Assembly (NCBI GenBank): GCA_020431405.1
Contig: JAGQIK010000686.1
Location: 1-53,750 of the forward strand
Source: Myxococcales bacterium
Lineage (GTDB): Bacteria > Myxococcota_A > Polyangia > GCA-2747355
Direction of reading: 5' to 3'
DNA: 53,750 nt
Shown: piece by piece, positions 6,622 to 19,641 of the stretch
How positions within the stretch are numbered: position 1 is the first letter of the stretch
How the letters are laid out: every line of letters begins with the position of its first letter
Made by a program: the position numbers and the translations under genes
The notes under the pieces: model-generated
Told to the model about the DNA's origin: nothing
The model's input: the letters and a program-made list of their open reading frames with translations, nothing else
The model's database searches: none

Positions 6622-8876
6622 CAGGAAGCTCGCTCGCTGCTGCGTTGTTGTTGTCGCTGCTGTTGTTGTTGGCTCTCGCTGATCGCATGCGAGAGCTCCG
6701 CCACGAGCACCTCGAGTCGACCCAGGTCGGCCGTCTCGTCGGGCGCGTAGCGCGCTTGATAGTAAGCCGAGGTGACCCTGTCAACGACGTCGGCGGGTAG
6801 CTTCGGCGCGGCCTCGTCGGCGTGCGAGCTGAGCGAATCGGCCAGCTCGCGCGGCGTCTGGTCGGCTGCGCGCTCGACGCCGACCTTGCGCAGCAGGGCC
6901 AGCGCGCGCTGGTAGAGCGCCGTGGCGCTATGATCCGAAGGCCGCGCGGCGATGGGGCCTCCGGCGTCGCGCGCGCGCCGCCGCCGCCGCCGCCAGGCGA
7001 CCAGCAGCGCGACGAGCAGCAGCAGCGCGCCGCCACCGAGCAGGACCGTGCGCCGATAGCGCGCCCACAGGCCCGACCCGAGGCCGCGCTGGCCTTTGCC
7101 GCGCTTGCCCGAAAACCAGCGCCCGATGCTCTTGAGCAGCGAGACCTGCTTGCCGAGGTCGTATTCGATGACCCAGCGAAACCAGCGCAGGCGCAGCGCG
7201 TCGATCATCTGTCGCAGCCGCGACATTACACCCGTGACAGCGCTGCGCCGCGGACCGGCGCCGGAAGGTGTTGGATCAAAAGCGACCCAGCCGATGCCGG
7301 AAAACAGCACCTCGGTCCAGGCGTGCGCGTCGCCCTGGCGGACCGCCAGGTAGCGGCCGTAGGCGTTCCACGCGCCGCCGGCGAAGCCGTTGACGTTGCG
7401 CGCGTGCACACCGATGGAGCGCAGCATCAGCGTCATCGACGAAGCGAAGTACTCGCAATGGCCCGCGCGCGTGGTGAACAAGAACTCGTCCACTGGCTCG
7501 CGCTTGGGGTCGTGCGTCAGCTCGAGCGTGTAGCGGTAGCGCCGCTGCAGGAAGCGCTGAATGGCGCGTACCTTGGCGTAGACGGTCTTGGCGCGGGCGG
7601 TGATCTGCTCGGCGAGCTTTCGCACGCGCGCGGGCAAGGTGGTGGGCAGCTGCAGAAAGCGCCGCCAGCGGTCGCTGCGGATCGGCGGCGCGGCAGCGAG
7701 CTTCGCCGCGCTGGGCGGCACGATCTGCGAGAAGGCGACGTAGCGCACGCCCGAGCCGCGCATGCGCTTGCCTCGGATCTCGCCCAGTGGGCCGCGGCGC
7801 GGCGTGAACATCGGGCGACCGCTGACGCGGCGGCGCGGCACCTCGATGGCCACCGGTCGATCCGCCGCGAAGACGAGCGTCGAGTCGAGCGGCTCGAGGT
7901 AGATCAGCTGCCGCAGCAGGTTCTCGCGCAGCCAGCGGTCCTTCGCGCCGCGCGGCACGCCGGGGACGTGGTTGAAGCGATAGAGCCCCGTCGGCGAGGG
8001 ATCGACGCGCTGCGTGCGGCCGCTCAGATCGGGGCTGTGGCTCCACTCGCCGGCCGAGTAGTGGTCGAAGGCGGAGCCACGCCACAGCAGCTTGGGCGGC
8101 AGCTTGCGCGGCGAGTCGACCATCACGCGCATCACGACGTTGGGGTTGTCGCGCACGGTGCCGTGGTGGCCGAGCTGCACGCGGTCGCGAAAGCCGACCA
8201 TCGTGGTGCCGAAGCGCGAGTGGCTGATGAACAGCCCGAAGCCGATGCGCGGGAAGAACGTGAAGATCACGACGGCGCCGAGCAGGATGCCCAGCGAGAG
8301 CATCGAGGTGCCGAGCAAAAAGCGCCCGCCGACGATGCGGCGCGAGCTGAGGATGCGCTCGACCTCGACCTTCTCGCTCTGGTCGCCGCCGGTGTGCTTG
8401 AGCAGGTAGTTCTCCTCCATCTCGCGCCGCAGATGAAAGAGGATCAGCGTCCACGTGGCGAAGAGCACGTAGAGCACGAAGCAGACGGCGTAGGAGAGGC
8501 CGGTGTTGAGCGTCGTCGCTGCGACGAGCATCAAGAAGCTCACCACGTAGGCCTGCTGGTAGTCCTTGCTCGAGCGGCGGTTGAAGAGCTTGTTGATCAG
8601 CACGAACAGCAGAAAGTGCACGCCGGCGGTGATCACCGACTCGCCGCGCAGCACCATCAGCACGAGATAGCCGAGGAAGCCGAGCGTGGCGATGTTCCAG
8701 ATGGTCGTCAGCTTGTGGATCGGGACCCGCTTGGGCTCGGCGAACCAGCTCAGCGCCACGCCGGCGAGCCCGAGGATCGAGGCCAGCATCGAGATGTCGG
8801 GGCTGAGCACGAGCGAGAAGACGGCGGCCAACACCATCAGATAGGACGTCGCCTTGTGCGTCGCCGAGAATCTCAT
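6621..8876 (-). CDS. TgpA-like transglutaminase membrane protein
   Basis: 751 aa. About six N-terminal membrane segments (residues 10-210, DUF3488-like), then a large extracytoplasmic part with a transglutaminase/cysteine protease core: Cys474 (AGHCEYFAS), His518 (GDAHAWTEV), Asp534 (FDPTPS), all present. A further TM at about 610-628 is followed by an Arg-rich stretch and a helical C-terminal domain of DUF4129 type. MoxR, DUF58 and TgpA-like genes commonly sit together, as here. The exact substrate of this family is not known; it is thought to act on periplasmic proteins. A poly-Gln stretch lies near the C-terminus. The gene starts 5 bp after the DUF58 gene. Confidence 0.93.
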   Translation of the reverse strand: MRFSATHKATSYLMVLAAVFSLVLSPDISMLASILGLAGVALSWFAEPKRVPIHKLTTIWNIATLGFLGYLVLMVLRGESVITAGVHFLLFVLINKLFNRRSSKDYQQAYVVSFLMLVAATTLNTGLSYAVCFVLYVLFATWTLILFHLRREMEENYLLKHTGGDQSEKVEVERILSSRRIVGGRFLLGTSMLSLGILLGAVVIFTFFPRIGFGLFISHSRFGTTMVGFRDRVQLGHHGTVRDNPNVVMRVMVDSPRKLPPKLLWRGSAFDHYSAGEWSHSPDLSGRTQRVDPSPTGLYRFNHVPGVPRGAKDRWLRENLLRQLIYLEPLDSTLVFAADRPVAIEVPRRRVSGRPMFTPRRGPLGEIRGKRMRGSGVRYVAFSQIVPPSAAKLAAAPPIRSDRWRRFLQLPTTLPARVRKLAEQITARAKTVYAKVRAIQRFLQRRYRYTLELTHDPKREPVDEFLFTTRAGHCEYFASSMTLMLRSIGVHARNVNGFAGGAWNAYGRYLAVRQGDAHAWTEVLFSGIGWVAFDPTPSGAGPRRSAVTGVMSRLRQMIDALRLRWFRWVIEYDLGKQVSLLKSIGRWFSGKRGKGQRGLGSGLWARYRRTVLLGGGALLLLVALLVAWRRRRRRARDAGGPIAARPSDHSATALYQRALALLRKVGVERAADQTPRELADSLSSHADEAAPKLPADVVDRVTSAYYQARYAPDETADLGRLEVLVAELSHAISESQQQQQRQQQRSSERAS

Positions 8877-8881
8877 CGTCG

Positions 8882-9973
8882 CTAGGCCGCCTTGGCCCCG
8901 TCTTCGACGTCGGCGTTGGGCGCCGGGCGCACGCCGACGTAGACGGTCTCGCCAGCCCAGTGCGCCGGCGTGACGTAGGGCTTCTCGTCGCGCGGAAACT
9001 CCACCAGCGCTAGGGCGCGCAGGATGCGATCGAGCTGGGCGGCGCCGGCCGCGGCTTTGACCGCGCTCTCGCGCGTCACGAGCGCGACGAGGTAGCCAGC
9101 GCCGATGTAGTAGGCCGCGAGCGACGCCGCGCGGCTAACCGCCTCCTCCTGGCGGTCGAGGTCGCTCGGCGCGAGCATCTCGCCGCGCTGGCAGTTGTCG
9201 AGGAAGATGGCGATCTGGCGCGCCGCCGGGTCCTCGTTCTGACGTACTACGGGGCGGCCGGTGTGGGCGCTCTTGCGCCAGTAGATGTCGCCTGGGTCGT
9301 CGCCGTCGCGATACTCGCGCAGCGCGACGAACTCCCCGCGACGGCCGAGCCGCAGCGAGCGCCGCTCGCCGATGCCGAGACCGCGGCCCGCCGGCGGCGT
9401 GATCGGGTAGACCGCCGGATAGACCAACACCTCGGTGTCGGCGCGCTGCTGGCGCGACTTACGAAAGAGCGCGAACGGGAACTTGGTGCTGATCTGAAAG
9501 CCGGTCAGCACGTAGCGTCCGCGTCGCGTGAAGGCGTGCCGATAGGACGTCTGCTGCGTGCGCGCGGCGGGCACCTTGAGGAAGTAGCACTTCTTGTCGA
9601 GCGGCTCGTGAAGCTGCATGTCTTCGACTTCGATCGAAAACGACGCCTGGCGCTTCTTGTTGTTGGTCAGCGCGATGCCGATCAGCACGGGCTGGCCGCA
9701 GAAGATACGCTCTGGCACCTGCCGCGAGACCTCGAGCTTGTAAAGCGCCACCTCGGAGAGCACGCCGCTGCCGACGATCAGCGTCAGCAGCATGCCGAGC
9801 ACCAGATAGAGCAGGTTGTTGCCGGTGTTGACGGCGGCGAAGCCGATGGCGAGCGTCAGCGCGACGAAGTACTTGCCCTCGCGCGTGAAGCGCAGCCGCC
9901 GGCCGCGGCGGCTCATCGTACGCGCCTTCTTCTTGTGCTTGCTGTTCGCCTTGCTGCTCGTGGTGGCGGCCAT
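8882..9973 (-). CDS. DUF58 family protein
   Basis: 363 aa. A basic N-terminus is followed by two close membrane segments at about residues 33-75, then a beta-rich domain and the DUF58 signature around E-Y-R-D-G-D-D-P-G-D-I-Y-W-R-K-S-A, with a VWA-like fold after it. DUF58 proteins accompany MoxR ATPases and are thought to act with them in assembling or activating partner proteins; the mechanism is not settled. It starts 3 bp after the MoxR stop and ends 5 bp before the transglutaminase gene, so it is an inner member of the operon. ATG at 9973 is used; Met20 would be an alternative start. Confidence 0.93.
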   Translation of the reverse strand: MAATTSSKANSKHKKKARTMSRRGRRLRFTREGKYFVALTLAIGFAAVNTGNNLLYLVLGMLLTLIVGSGVLSEVALYKLEVSRQVPERIFCGQPVLIGIALTNNKKRQASFSIEVEDMQLHEPLDKKCYFLKVPAARTQQTSYRHAFTRRGRYVLTGFQISTKFPFALFRKSRQQRADTEVLVYPAVYPITPPAGRGLGIGERRSLRLGRRGEFVALREYRDGDDPGDIYWRKSAHTGRPVVRQNEDPAARQIAIFLDNCQRGEMLAPSDLDRQEEAVSRAASLAAYYIGAGYLVALVTRESAVKAAAGAAQLDRILRALALVEFPRDEKPYVTPAHWAGETVYVGVRPAPNADVEDGAKAA

Positions 9974-9976
9974 CGG

Positions 9977-10987
<1,011 letters not shown>

Positions 10988-11015
10988 CTCAGCTTATCAC
11001 CGTCGGGCGCGTGGA

Positions 11016-13147
<2,132 letters not shown>

Positions 13148-13151
<4 letters not shown>

Positions 13152-15151
13152 CGCGGCTCCTCCGCTGCGACGGCGGCTTGATCGTCGCGCGCGCCGGCGC
13201 GCTGATCGATCTCGCCCGACGCGGGCGGTGGCGCCACCACCACGGCCGTAGTGCCCGTGCGCGAGGTGGCAATGCTGCGCGGGATGCGCACCATGAAGCG
13301 GCTGCCTTTGCCGAGCTCGCTCTCGGCGTCGATGTCGCCGCCGAGCGCGCGCGCCAGGCGACGGCAGATGGCGAGGCCGAGGCCGCTGCCTTGTTGTCGG
13401 CGGCGCGCCGAGCCCGACTGGCGATACTGCTCGAAGACGCGCTCGAGCTCGTCGGGCGCGATGCCGATGCCCGTGTCCGTGACGGTGGTGATCACGTCGC
13501 CGCGCTCGTCCACGCGCAGACTGAGCGTGACGCTGCCTTCATCGGTGAACTTGAGCGCGTTGCTGAGCAGGTTCTGCAGCACTTGACGCAGGCGCCGCGG
13601 GTCGCTGTCGACGACGAGCTCTTCGGGGTCGAGGTCTGCAGCGAGCGCGATGGGGCGCCCGCTGCGACGTACTACGGCGCGCTTCTCGGTGACCAGCGCG
13701 CGGCAAAGCTCGGCGACGTCGAAGCGCATCACGTTGAGCACCAGCCGGCCGCTGTCGATCACCGACATGTCGAGCACGTCGTTGACCAGCCCCAGAAGCT
13801 GCTTGCCTGCGCTCTCGATGACGCGCACGTCCTCGGTCTGCGACTCGCTGAGCTCGCCCTCGATGCCGGCGAGCAGCAGCTGCGAATAGCCGCAGAGCGT
13901 GTTGAGCGGCGTGCGCAGCTCGTGGCTGACGTCGGCGATGAACTGCGTCTTCTGCGCTTCGGCCTCGCGCGTGCGGCGCACTGCCTCCGCTTCGGCGCGC
14001 AGCTCGTGGTCGAGGCGATGACGCAATCGCCCGACCGCCGCGGTGAGCTCGCCGACGGCGTCGATCGAGCTGACGACCACCGCCTGGTGCAGGTCGAGGT
14101 CCTCGCGGCGTGACATGGCGCGCAGCTGCGCGGCGAGCGAGGAGATGTCGCGCGAGGCCTCGCTGCCAACCCGCCAGCCGATGAACGCCGCGAAGATCAA
14201 CACGCCGAAGCTCACCAGCGCGAGGGTTGGCGCGACATCGAGCGCGTCGCGTGCCGCGTCTTCGCGCTGTACGACGAGCAGCGTGCGGCCGCCCGACAGC
14301 GGCGCGCGCGCGCAACGCGCCGTGCGGGTGCCGACGCGGCAGCGCCCACGGGCGATGCGCTCGACCTTTTCGCCGGGGTCGGCGGCGCCGCGCGAGCGCG
14401 CGACGATCCGACCGTCGGCGCCGAGCACCAGCGGCGCGGCGCGACTGCTGGCCGGAAAGGTGCGCGCCCAGCGCGCGAGCTGTGCGTCGCTCAGTCCCGC
14501 GAGCTGCAGCTGGCTGGCGCGGGTGACGAGCGCCAGGTGCTGGGCGGCGCGGTGCTCCTCGCGTGCAAGCGCGCGCGAATAGACGTGCACCGCTGCCATC
14601 GAGGCTGACAGCGCGCCGGTCAGCATCGCCAGCACGGTCAGCGCCGAGCGCAACGACAGCGCCACTTTGCGCTCGCCTCGTCGGGGGTCGTGGCGCTGCG
14701 CTTCGTCGCGCGCGGCGGCCAGCGTCATCGCCTCGGCGACGAGCGACGGGTGGACGAGCGTGCGCAGCACCAGCGCCATGGCGACGCTCAGCCCGGCGGC
14801 GCCGAGCGGCGTTGTCAGCGGGCGCGCGCGCGTCAGCTCGCTGTCTCCGACGCTGGCGCCGATGAGCACCACCAGCAGCGCGCCGCCGGCGAAGGCCAGG
14901 GTCTGCCAGCTCGACAGGTCGCCGAGCGACGAGAGATCACTGCTGTCTTGTCGCACCGCGGCATGCACGCGCAGCGTCACGAGCGCCGCGGCAGCAGCGG
15001 CGGTGAAGGGCGCGATAAAGACCCACAGCGGCGCCGTCGCTGGGCGCGGCGCGGAGACGAGCGCTGGCAGCGCCTGCTCGAGCGCCAGCAGCAGGCCGAC
15101 GGCGGCGGCGACGATGCCGAGAAGGAGCGTGGCGAGGCGTCGTCCGGACAT
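13148..15151 (-). CDS. Membrane sensor histidine kinase
   Basis: 667 aa. Four N-terminal membrane segments (about 8-28, 42-60, 84-100, 113-130), a fifth at 168-190, a periplasmic region 191-305, TM 306-327 and a HAMP-like linker. HisKA has H410 (D-V-S-H-E-L-R-T-P-L-N); HATPase_c has N-box Asn527/Asn531, DTGIGI and GSGLGLAI. All catalytic motifs are intact, unlike the coupled downstream kinase. No response regulator is encoded next to the pair. It is the first gene of the minus-strand operon that runs to asd at 5581, so its promoter should lie in 15152-15411. Confidence 0.93.
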
Positions 15152-15234
15152 AATCTATCGTGATCGCGCGGGCTCGCTGTGCGGCTGGAATGCGGGCCCG
15201 ACGTTCGCCATTATATCTATGCCGGCCCTTCAAA

Positions 15235-15250
15235 CGTGACGTACGTTACG
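15235..15250. promoter_or_regulatory. Near-perfect 16-bp palindrome in a divergent intergenic region
   Basis: CGTGACGTACGTTACG differs from a perfect palindrome at one symmetric pair. It lies in the lower-GC 260-bp gap between two divergent transcription units. The same gap has an 11-bp direct repeat GGAAAATATCG at 15272-15282 and 15390-15400, the second just ahead of the ribosome binding site of the 15412 gene. No confident promoter hexamers were seen. Confidence 0.35.
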
Positions 15251-15411
15251 GTTCGCGAGTTTTCATAGCTTGGAAAATATCGAATTCTGCGCGACAGTCC
15301 GTGCGACACGACGCTCCCGAGGATGTGAGGTGCTTCACCGTGCGCCACCCGGCGGGTGGAGTATCCTCGTCCCCTCTCGTCTTAGATGCGGAAAATATCG
15401 GAGGCGATCTG

Positions 15412-18234
15412 ATGAAAGCTAGGTCTTGGGCCGTATTTGCGGCGTTGGCGCTTGCACTGATCATCGTCCCAGGCTGCGGCGACAGCACGCCGGCCGCGGA
15501 CGCCGACATGAAGAAGGACACCGAGGCTGGCCCGCCGCCCGACGGCGGTGACATGGCCGGCCCGTGCACGCTGACGGTCACGACCATCAACGGGCGCGAC
15601 GTGGGTCAGGTGACCGAGATCTCGGCCACCGACGATCAGGACACGGCGGCTCCCGGCATCCAGATCGACGTCGAGGTCAGCGGCGCCAACCTCAAAGACG
15701 ACGAGGACGTCGAGCTGAGCGTCAGCAACCTCTCGCCCAATCCTTCGGTGAAAGCCAAGGGCGGCAAGGCGACCTTCAGCAAGATCACCGTCTCCAACGA
15801 CCTCACCAACGTGCTGATCACCGCCTCGACGCCGTCGGGCGCTTGCTCGTCGGACTCCGAGACCTTCAGCGTCAAGCCGGGCCCCGAGTGCTTCTTCGCC
15901 GACCCCGGCAGCGGCGCCGCGCTTAGCCAGAACGACGACTCGTCGACGGACGCGGGCTTCCAGTACACCGTGGTGGTCAAGACCAAGCGCGCCGAGAGCG
16001 GCAGCGTGGCGCTCGAGGTCGTGGGCGGCGCGGCGGTCGGCAGCCAGAACGTCGACAACAACGGTGACGCGAGCTTCGTCGACACGACGCTGCAGCCGGG
16101 GACGGTGACGCTCAAGGCCACCGTCAAGGTCGGCAACGTCGAGGCGATGTGCACGTCGACGTTCACGGTCAGCACCAGCATTCCACAGTGCAACCTCACG
16201 TTCACCACGGCCGGTGGCCCGGTCATCTTCGGCGGCAAGAACGGCCTCGGCGCGGCACACGACGTGTCGAGCGCCACGGCCGGTCTGCAGACCGGCGTGG
16301 AGGTCACCACGGGACAGCTGGTCAACTCGGTGGAGTTCTACCTCGACGGCACCAAGGTGCGGACGGAGACTCCGACGGCCGGCAAGGTCACCATCGCCGA
16401 CTTCGACTTCGGCAACCCCAGCCCCGCCAAGCTGCAGCGCGACCTGAAGGTGCTGTGCATCGAGAAGGGCAGCGGCAACACCGGCCAATACGGGCTCCTG
16501 CTGCAGGTCGACATCGAAGCGCCGGGCACGATCCAGCCGCCGGCCTGCGCCATCAGCGACGGTCGCGCGGGCGACATCGAGTGCTGCTGGACGACGGTCG
16601 CCGATCTGCCGGCCGGCACAGCCGTGGGCATCAAGGAGTACGAGGTCCGCTACAGCACCGCCGGTCCGATCACCAACGCCAACTGGGCCAACGCAACCGT
16701 CGGCATGACGGTCTCGGCCAAGCCCGAGGGCCAAACGCAGTGCGCCACCGTCCCTGGCCTCGGCCTCGCCAACAACTACTACTTCGGCGTGCGTCTCTCC
16801 GACTGGGTGGGCAACCTCAGTCCCACCGCGACGCCGCCTAACGCCGTGGCCCTCGACGTCTCCATCGCGCCGCGCGCCAACGCTGCCTCGGTGGCCGTCG
16901 GCGACTTCAACTGCGATGGTCACGACGACATCGCTGTTGGCCGCCCGAGCGCCAACAGCAACGTCGGCGAGGTGCGTATCTACCTGGGCAACCCCAACGG
17001 CGTGCTCGCCAACCCCGAAAAGCGCATCGGCGGCAGCATCGCCGGCGGGCACTTCGGCGCCAAGCTCGCGGCGCTGAAGAACTTCGATGGCGGCACGACG
17101 CCGGCCTGCGCCGACCTCGCCGTGCTCGCTGACTACGGCGGCACCAACCAGGCGCGCGTCTACCTCTATCTCGGCAACACCGGCTTCAACGATCGCACGG
17201 ACGTGGGTCAAGGCGACGGCGCCGAGGCCTACTGGGCGCTCGGCGGCAGCGCGGGCGCGGGCGAGCGGCTGGTCAACATCGCGCACGGCGGCGACTTCGA
17301 CAACGACGGGCGCAGTGAGCTGGTCGTCACCTGGCACGACACCGGCTCCGCCGACTCCGCCGAGATGCTCGTGATCTACGGCGACCAGTCGATCCCGATG
17401 ATGGTGCCGTTCTCGACGCAGACGCCGGTGGCGCGCGTGCTCCCCGACGACGTGGGCGTGCGCGTGCAGGGTGGCAAGGCCTCCGAGGGCTTCGGTATGT
17501 CGGCTTGCGGCGCTGGCACGCTCGACAACGACGCCTTCGGCGACGTGGTCGTCGGCGCCGGCGGCTACATGGACAGCGGCAGCACCCGCGGCCGCGTGTG
17601 GGTCGTGCGCGGCGGTGCGCGCGCTGGCACGCTGCCCGAGGCGCTGATGCTCAGCAACGCCCGCGTGGACACCATCGCGGCCGGCACCAGCAACGGCGGC
17701 TTCGGCGGCGCGGTCGGCGTGGTCGGCGACATGAACGGCGACGGCATCCCAGAGTTTGTCGCCAGCGACACCACCACTGCCAGTGACACAGGCACGGTCT
17801 ACATCTTCAACTACGGCAGCGGCGCCACGGCGCCGACCAACGTCGCCGGCGCCGCGGCCACGGTGGACAACAACGTCACGGGCGCGGCTGGCGACAAGCT
17901 CGGTATCGCGCTCGCGTGCCCGCTCGATCTCCAATCGAGCAACCTCGACAAGGACCCCAGCAGCAATGGCGGCTACCAGGACCTGGTCGTGGCGGCAGCG
18001 GACCAAGGCACCACCGGCGCCGGCGTCGTCTACCAGTTCAATGGCAAGTCGGGGGCGCTGACCAACCTGATGACCGCCGCGGCGTTCTACCGCTACCTGC
18101 CGCGCGCCAACCCGGTCACGGCCTACGGCGTGGCGCTCTACGTCTCCAAGGACGTCGACAAGGATGGCTACGCCGACGTCATCGTGCTCGATCCAACCCA
18201 CAGCAGCACCGGCCAGTTCTTCCTGTTCCACTAG
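15412..18234 (+). CDS. Large FG-GAP-repeat surface lipoprotein
   Basis: 940 aa from the ATG at 15412, with GGAGG at 15400-15404. The open frame extends upstream to 15160, but the signal peptide and ribosome binding site fix this start. Lipobox I-V-P-G-C (Cys22), then an Asp/Pro-rich spacer. Residues about 45-380 hold several Ig-like beta-sandwich segments with paired cysteines, followed by a fibronectin-III-like segment (about 380-475). From about 485 to the end are FG-GAP/integrin-alpha-type blades, each with a Ca-binding D-x-N/D-x-D-G loop, for example D-F-N-C-D-G, D-M-N-G-D-G and D-K-D-G-Y-A-D. It is likely an exported Ca-binding beta-propeller protein for adhesion or scaffolding; the ligand is unknown. 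Confidence 0.88.
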   Translation: MKARSWAVFAALALALIIVPGCGDSTPAADADMKKDTEAGPPPDGGDMAGPCTLTVTTINGRDVGQVTEISATDDQDTAAPGIQIDVEVSGANLKDDEDVELSVSNLSPNPSVKAKGGKATFSKITVSNDLTNVLITASTPSGACSSDSETFSVKPGPECFFADPGSGAALSQNDDSSTDAGFQYTVVVKTKRAESGSVALEVVGGAAVGSQNVDNNGDASFVDTTLQPGTVTLKATVKVGNVEAMCTSTFTVSTSIPQCNLTFTTAGGPVIFGGKNGLGAAHDVSSATAGLQTGVEVTTGQLVNSVEFYLDGTKVRTETPTAGKVTIADFDFGNPSPAKLQRDLKVLCIEKGSGNTGQYGLLLQVDIEAPGTIQPPACAISDGRAGDIECCWTTVADLPAGTAVGIKEYEVRYSTAGPITNANWANATVGMTVSAKPEGQTQCATVPGLGLANNYYFGVRLSDWVGNLSPTATPPNAVALDVSIAPRANAASVAVGDFNCDGHDDIAVGRPSANSNVGEVRIYLGNPNGVLANPEKRIGGSIAGGHFGAKLAALKNFDGGTTPACADLAVLADYGGTNQARVYLYLGNTGFNDRTDVGQGDGAEAYWALGGSAGAGERLVNIAHGGDFDNDGRSELVVTWHDTGSADSAEMLVIYGDQSIPMMVPFSTQTPVARVLPDDVGVRVQGGKASEGFGMSACGAGTLDNDAFGDVVVGAGGYMDSGSTRGRVWVVRGGARAGTLPEALMLSNARVDTIAAGTSNGGFGGAVGVVGDMNGDGIPEFVASDTTTASDTGTVYIFNYGSGATAPTNVAGAAATVDNNVTGAAGDKLGIALACPLDLQSSNLDKDPSSNGGYQDLVVAAADQGTTGAGVVYQFNGKSGALTNLMTAAAFYRYLPRANPVTAYGVALYVSKDVDKDGYADVIVLDPTHSSTGQFFLFH

Positions 18235-18235
18235 C

Positions 18236-18272
18236 CGCGATCGTTTAAACCGCGATCGGATAGACCGCGATG
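18236..18272. repeat. Short 15-bp-period repeat after the FG-GAP gene
   Basis: The core CCGCGAT(CG) occurs three times at 15-base intervals (18236, 18251, 18266). It starts straight after the stop codon of the FG-GAP gene. No T-tract follows, so it is not a standard terminator. Confidence 0.5.
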
Positions 18273-18328
18273 GGCGGTCGTGCGTTTAGTCCGGGCATCC
18301 ACTCAGCACAACGCGGCGGAGGCCCCGG

Positions 18329-19588
18329 ATGCCCACCAGGAAAAGACGCACGATCACCATTGCTTTGCTCTCCTGCGCGGGAGTCATCGCCGCCGTAGCG
18401 GCGGCGCTCGCGGCGCGGGGCGGCGGCCAGTCGCTGCCTCAGCCCCCGCACATCGCCAAGCCCACACCCCAGCGCAACATTCCGCCGGTGGTGCAGCACA
18501 ACACGCCCACGCCGCCGCCCAAGCCCACGCCGCCCGTCGTCAAGAAGGTCGATCCGCCCAAGCCGAAGCAGGTCGAGCCGCCCAAGGTCGACGTCGTCTT
18601 CGCGCTCGACACCACCGGCAGCATGGCCGGGCTGATCTCCGGCGCGAAGCGCAAGATCTGGTCGATGGCCAACAAGATCCTCAGCGGCCAGCCGCGCCCA
18701 CACGTTCGCATCGGTCTCATCGGCTATCGCGACATCGGCGACGCCTACGTCACGCGCCGCTACCAGCTCACCGAGGACATCGACGACGTGCAGCGCCATC
18801 TGCGCGGGTTCCGCGCCGCTGGCGGCGGCGACACGCCCGAGCACGTCAACCGCGCCCTCGCCGATGCGATCTACAAGATGAAGTGGCGCCAGGGACAGAA
18901 CGTGCTGCGCATGATCTTCCTGGTTGGCGACGCGCCGCCGCACGAGGGTCGGCAAGGACTCTACTCGCGCACCCTCGCGTCGGCCGCCAAGACGCGCGGC
19001 ATCGTGATCAACGCGGTGCGCTGCGGCAGCATGACCAGCACGGCCGTGGCGTGGCGCCGCATCGCGCGCATCGCCGGCGGCATGTACGCCAGCATTCGCC
19101 AAGACGGCGGTATGTACGCCGTGCGCACGCCGCTCGACAAGCGCCTCGCCAAGCTCAACGCGGAGCTGACCAAGACGCTGGTAGTCGCGGGCTCCAGCAG
19201 CGCCCGCCACGCCGCGGCCGCTCGCGCGAAGGCCAACGCGAGCCTCGACACGTGGGGCGGCGCCGAGAGCGCGACGTACCGCGCCCGCAGCGGTCGCGTC
19301 GACAGCAAAGACCTGCTCACGCAGATGGCGCGCGGCCGCAAGCTCTCCAGCTTCAAGAAGACCGAGCTGCCGCCGGCGCTGCAGGCGATGAAACCCTCCG
19401 CGCGCGCCCACTACGTCGAGAAGGTGCGAGCGAAGCGCCAGCGCATCCAGAGCGAGATCCTGCGCCTCGCCAAGAAGCGCGACGCATACATCAGGCGCAG
19501 CCGCCGCGCGAAGCCCAAGCGTGCCTTCGACGACAAGCTCATCGACGCCTTCCGCGCCGCGGGTGGCAAAGCCGGAATCAAGTACTAG
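18329..19588 (+). CDS. Membrane-anchored VWA-domain protein
   Basis: 419 aa; a GGAGG motif sits ahead of the ATG. One N-terminal TM (about 9-28), then a Pro/Lys-rich, probably wall- or periplasm-spanning linker (35-87). The von Willebrand factor A domain begins at residue 88, with the MIDAS-type motif D-T-T-G-S (94-98) and a later G-D-A-P-P-H segment. The last 120 residues are basic and helical, with no domain I recognise. VWA domains bind protein partners through a metal ion; the partner is unknown. No MoxR gene adjoins it, although a MoxR-DUF58 module lies at 6.6-11 kb. Confidence 0.85.
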   Translation: MPTRKRRTITIALLSCAGVIAAVAAALAARGGGQSLPQPPHIAKPTPQRNIPPVVQHNTPTPPPKPTPPVVKKVDPPKPKQVEPPKVDVVFALDTTGSMAGLISGAKRKIWSMANKILSGQPRPHVRIGLIGYRDIGDAYVTRRYQLTEDIDDVQRHLRGFRAAGGGDTPEHVNRALADAIYKMKWRQGQNVLRMIFLVGDAPPHEGRQGLYSRTLASAAKTRGIVINAVRCGSMTSTAVAWRRIARIAGGMYASIRQDGGMYAVRTPLDKRLAKLNAELTKTLVVAGSSSARHAAAARAKANASLDTWGGAESATYRARSGRVDSKDLLTQMARGRKLSSFKKTELPPALQAMKPSARAHYVEKVRAKRQRIQSEILRLAKKRDAYIRRSRRAKPKRAFDDKLIDAFRAAGGKAGIKY

Positions 19589-19641
19589 GCCTCGAACCCC
19601 GATCCGAGCGACCATAGTCCTCTAGGGCACTGGAGGACAGC

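Noticed and set aside
15382-18231. 949-aa open frame on the minus strand opposite the FG-GAP gene
   Set aside because: It is the GC-rich antisense frame; the plus strand has a lipoprotein signal, ribosome binding site and repeat structure, while the antisense chain is a low-complexity mix of Val, Ala, Arg, Asp and His.
18236-18272. CRISPR-like or terminator repeat after the FG-GAP gene
   Set aside because: Only three short units with a 15-bp period, no spacers and no T-tract.
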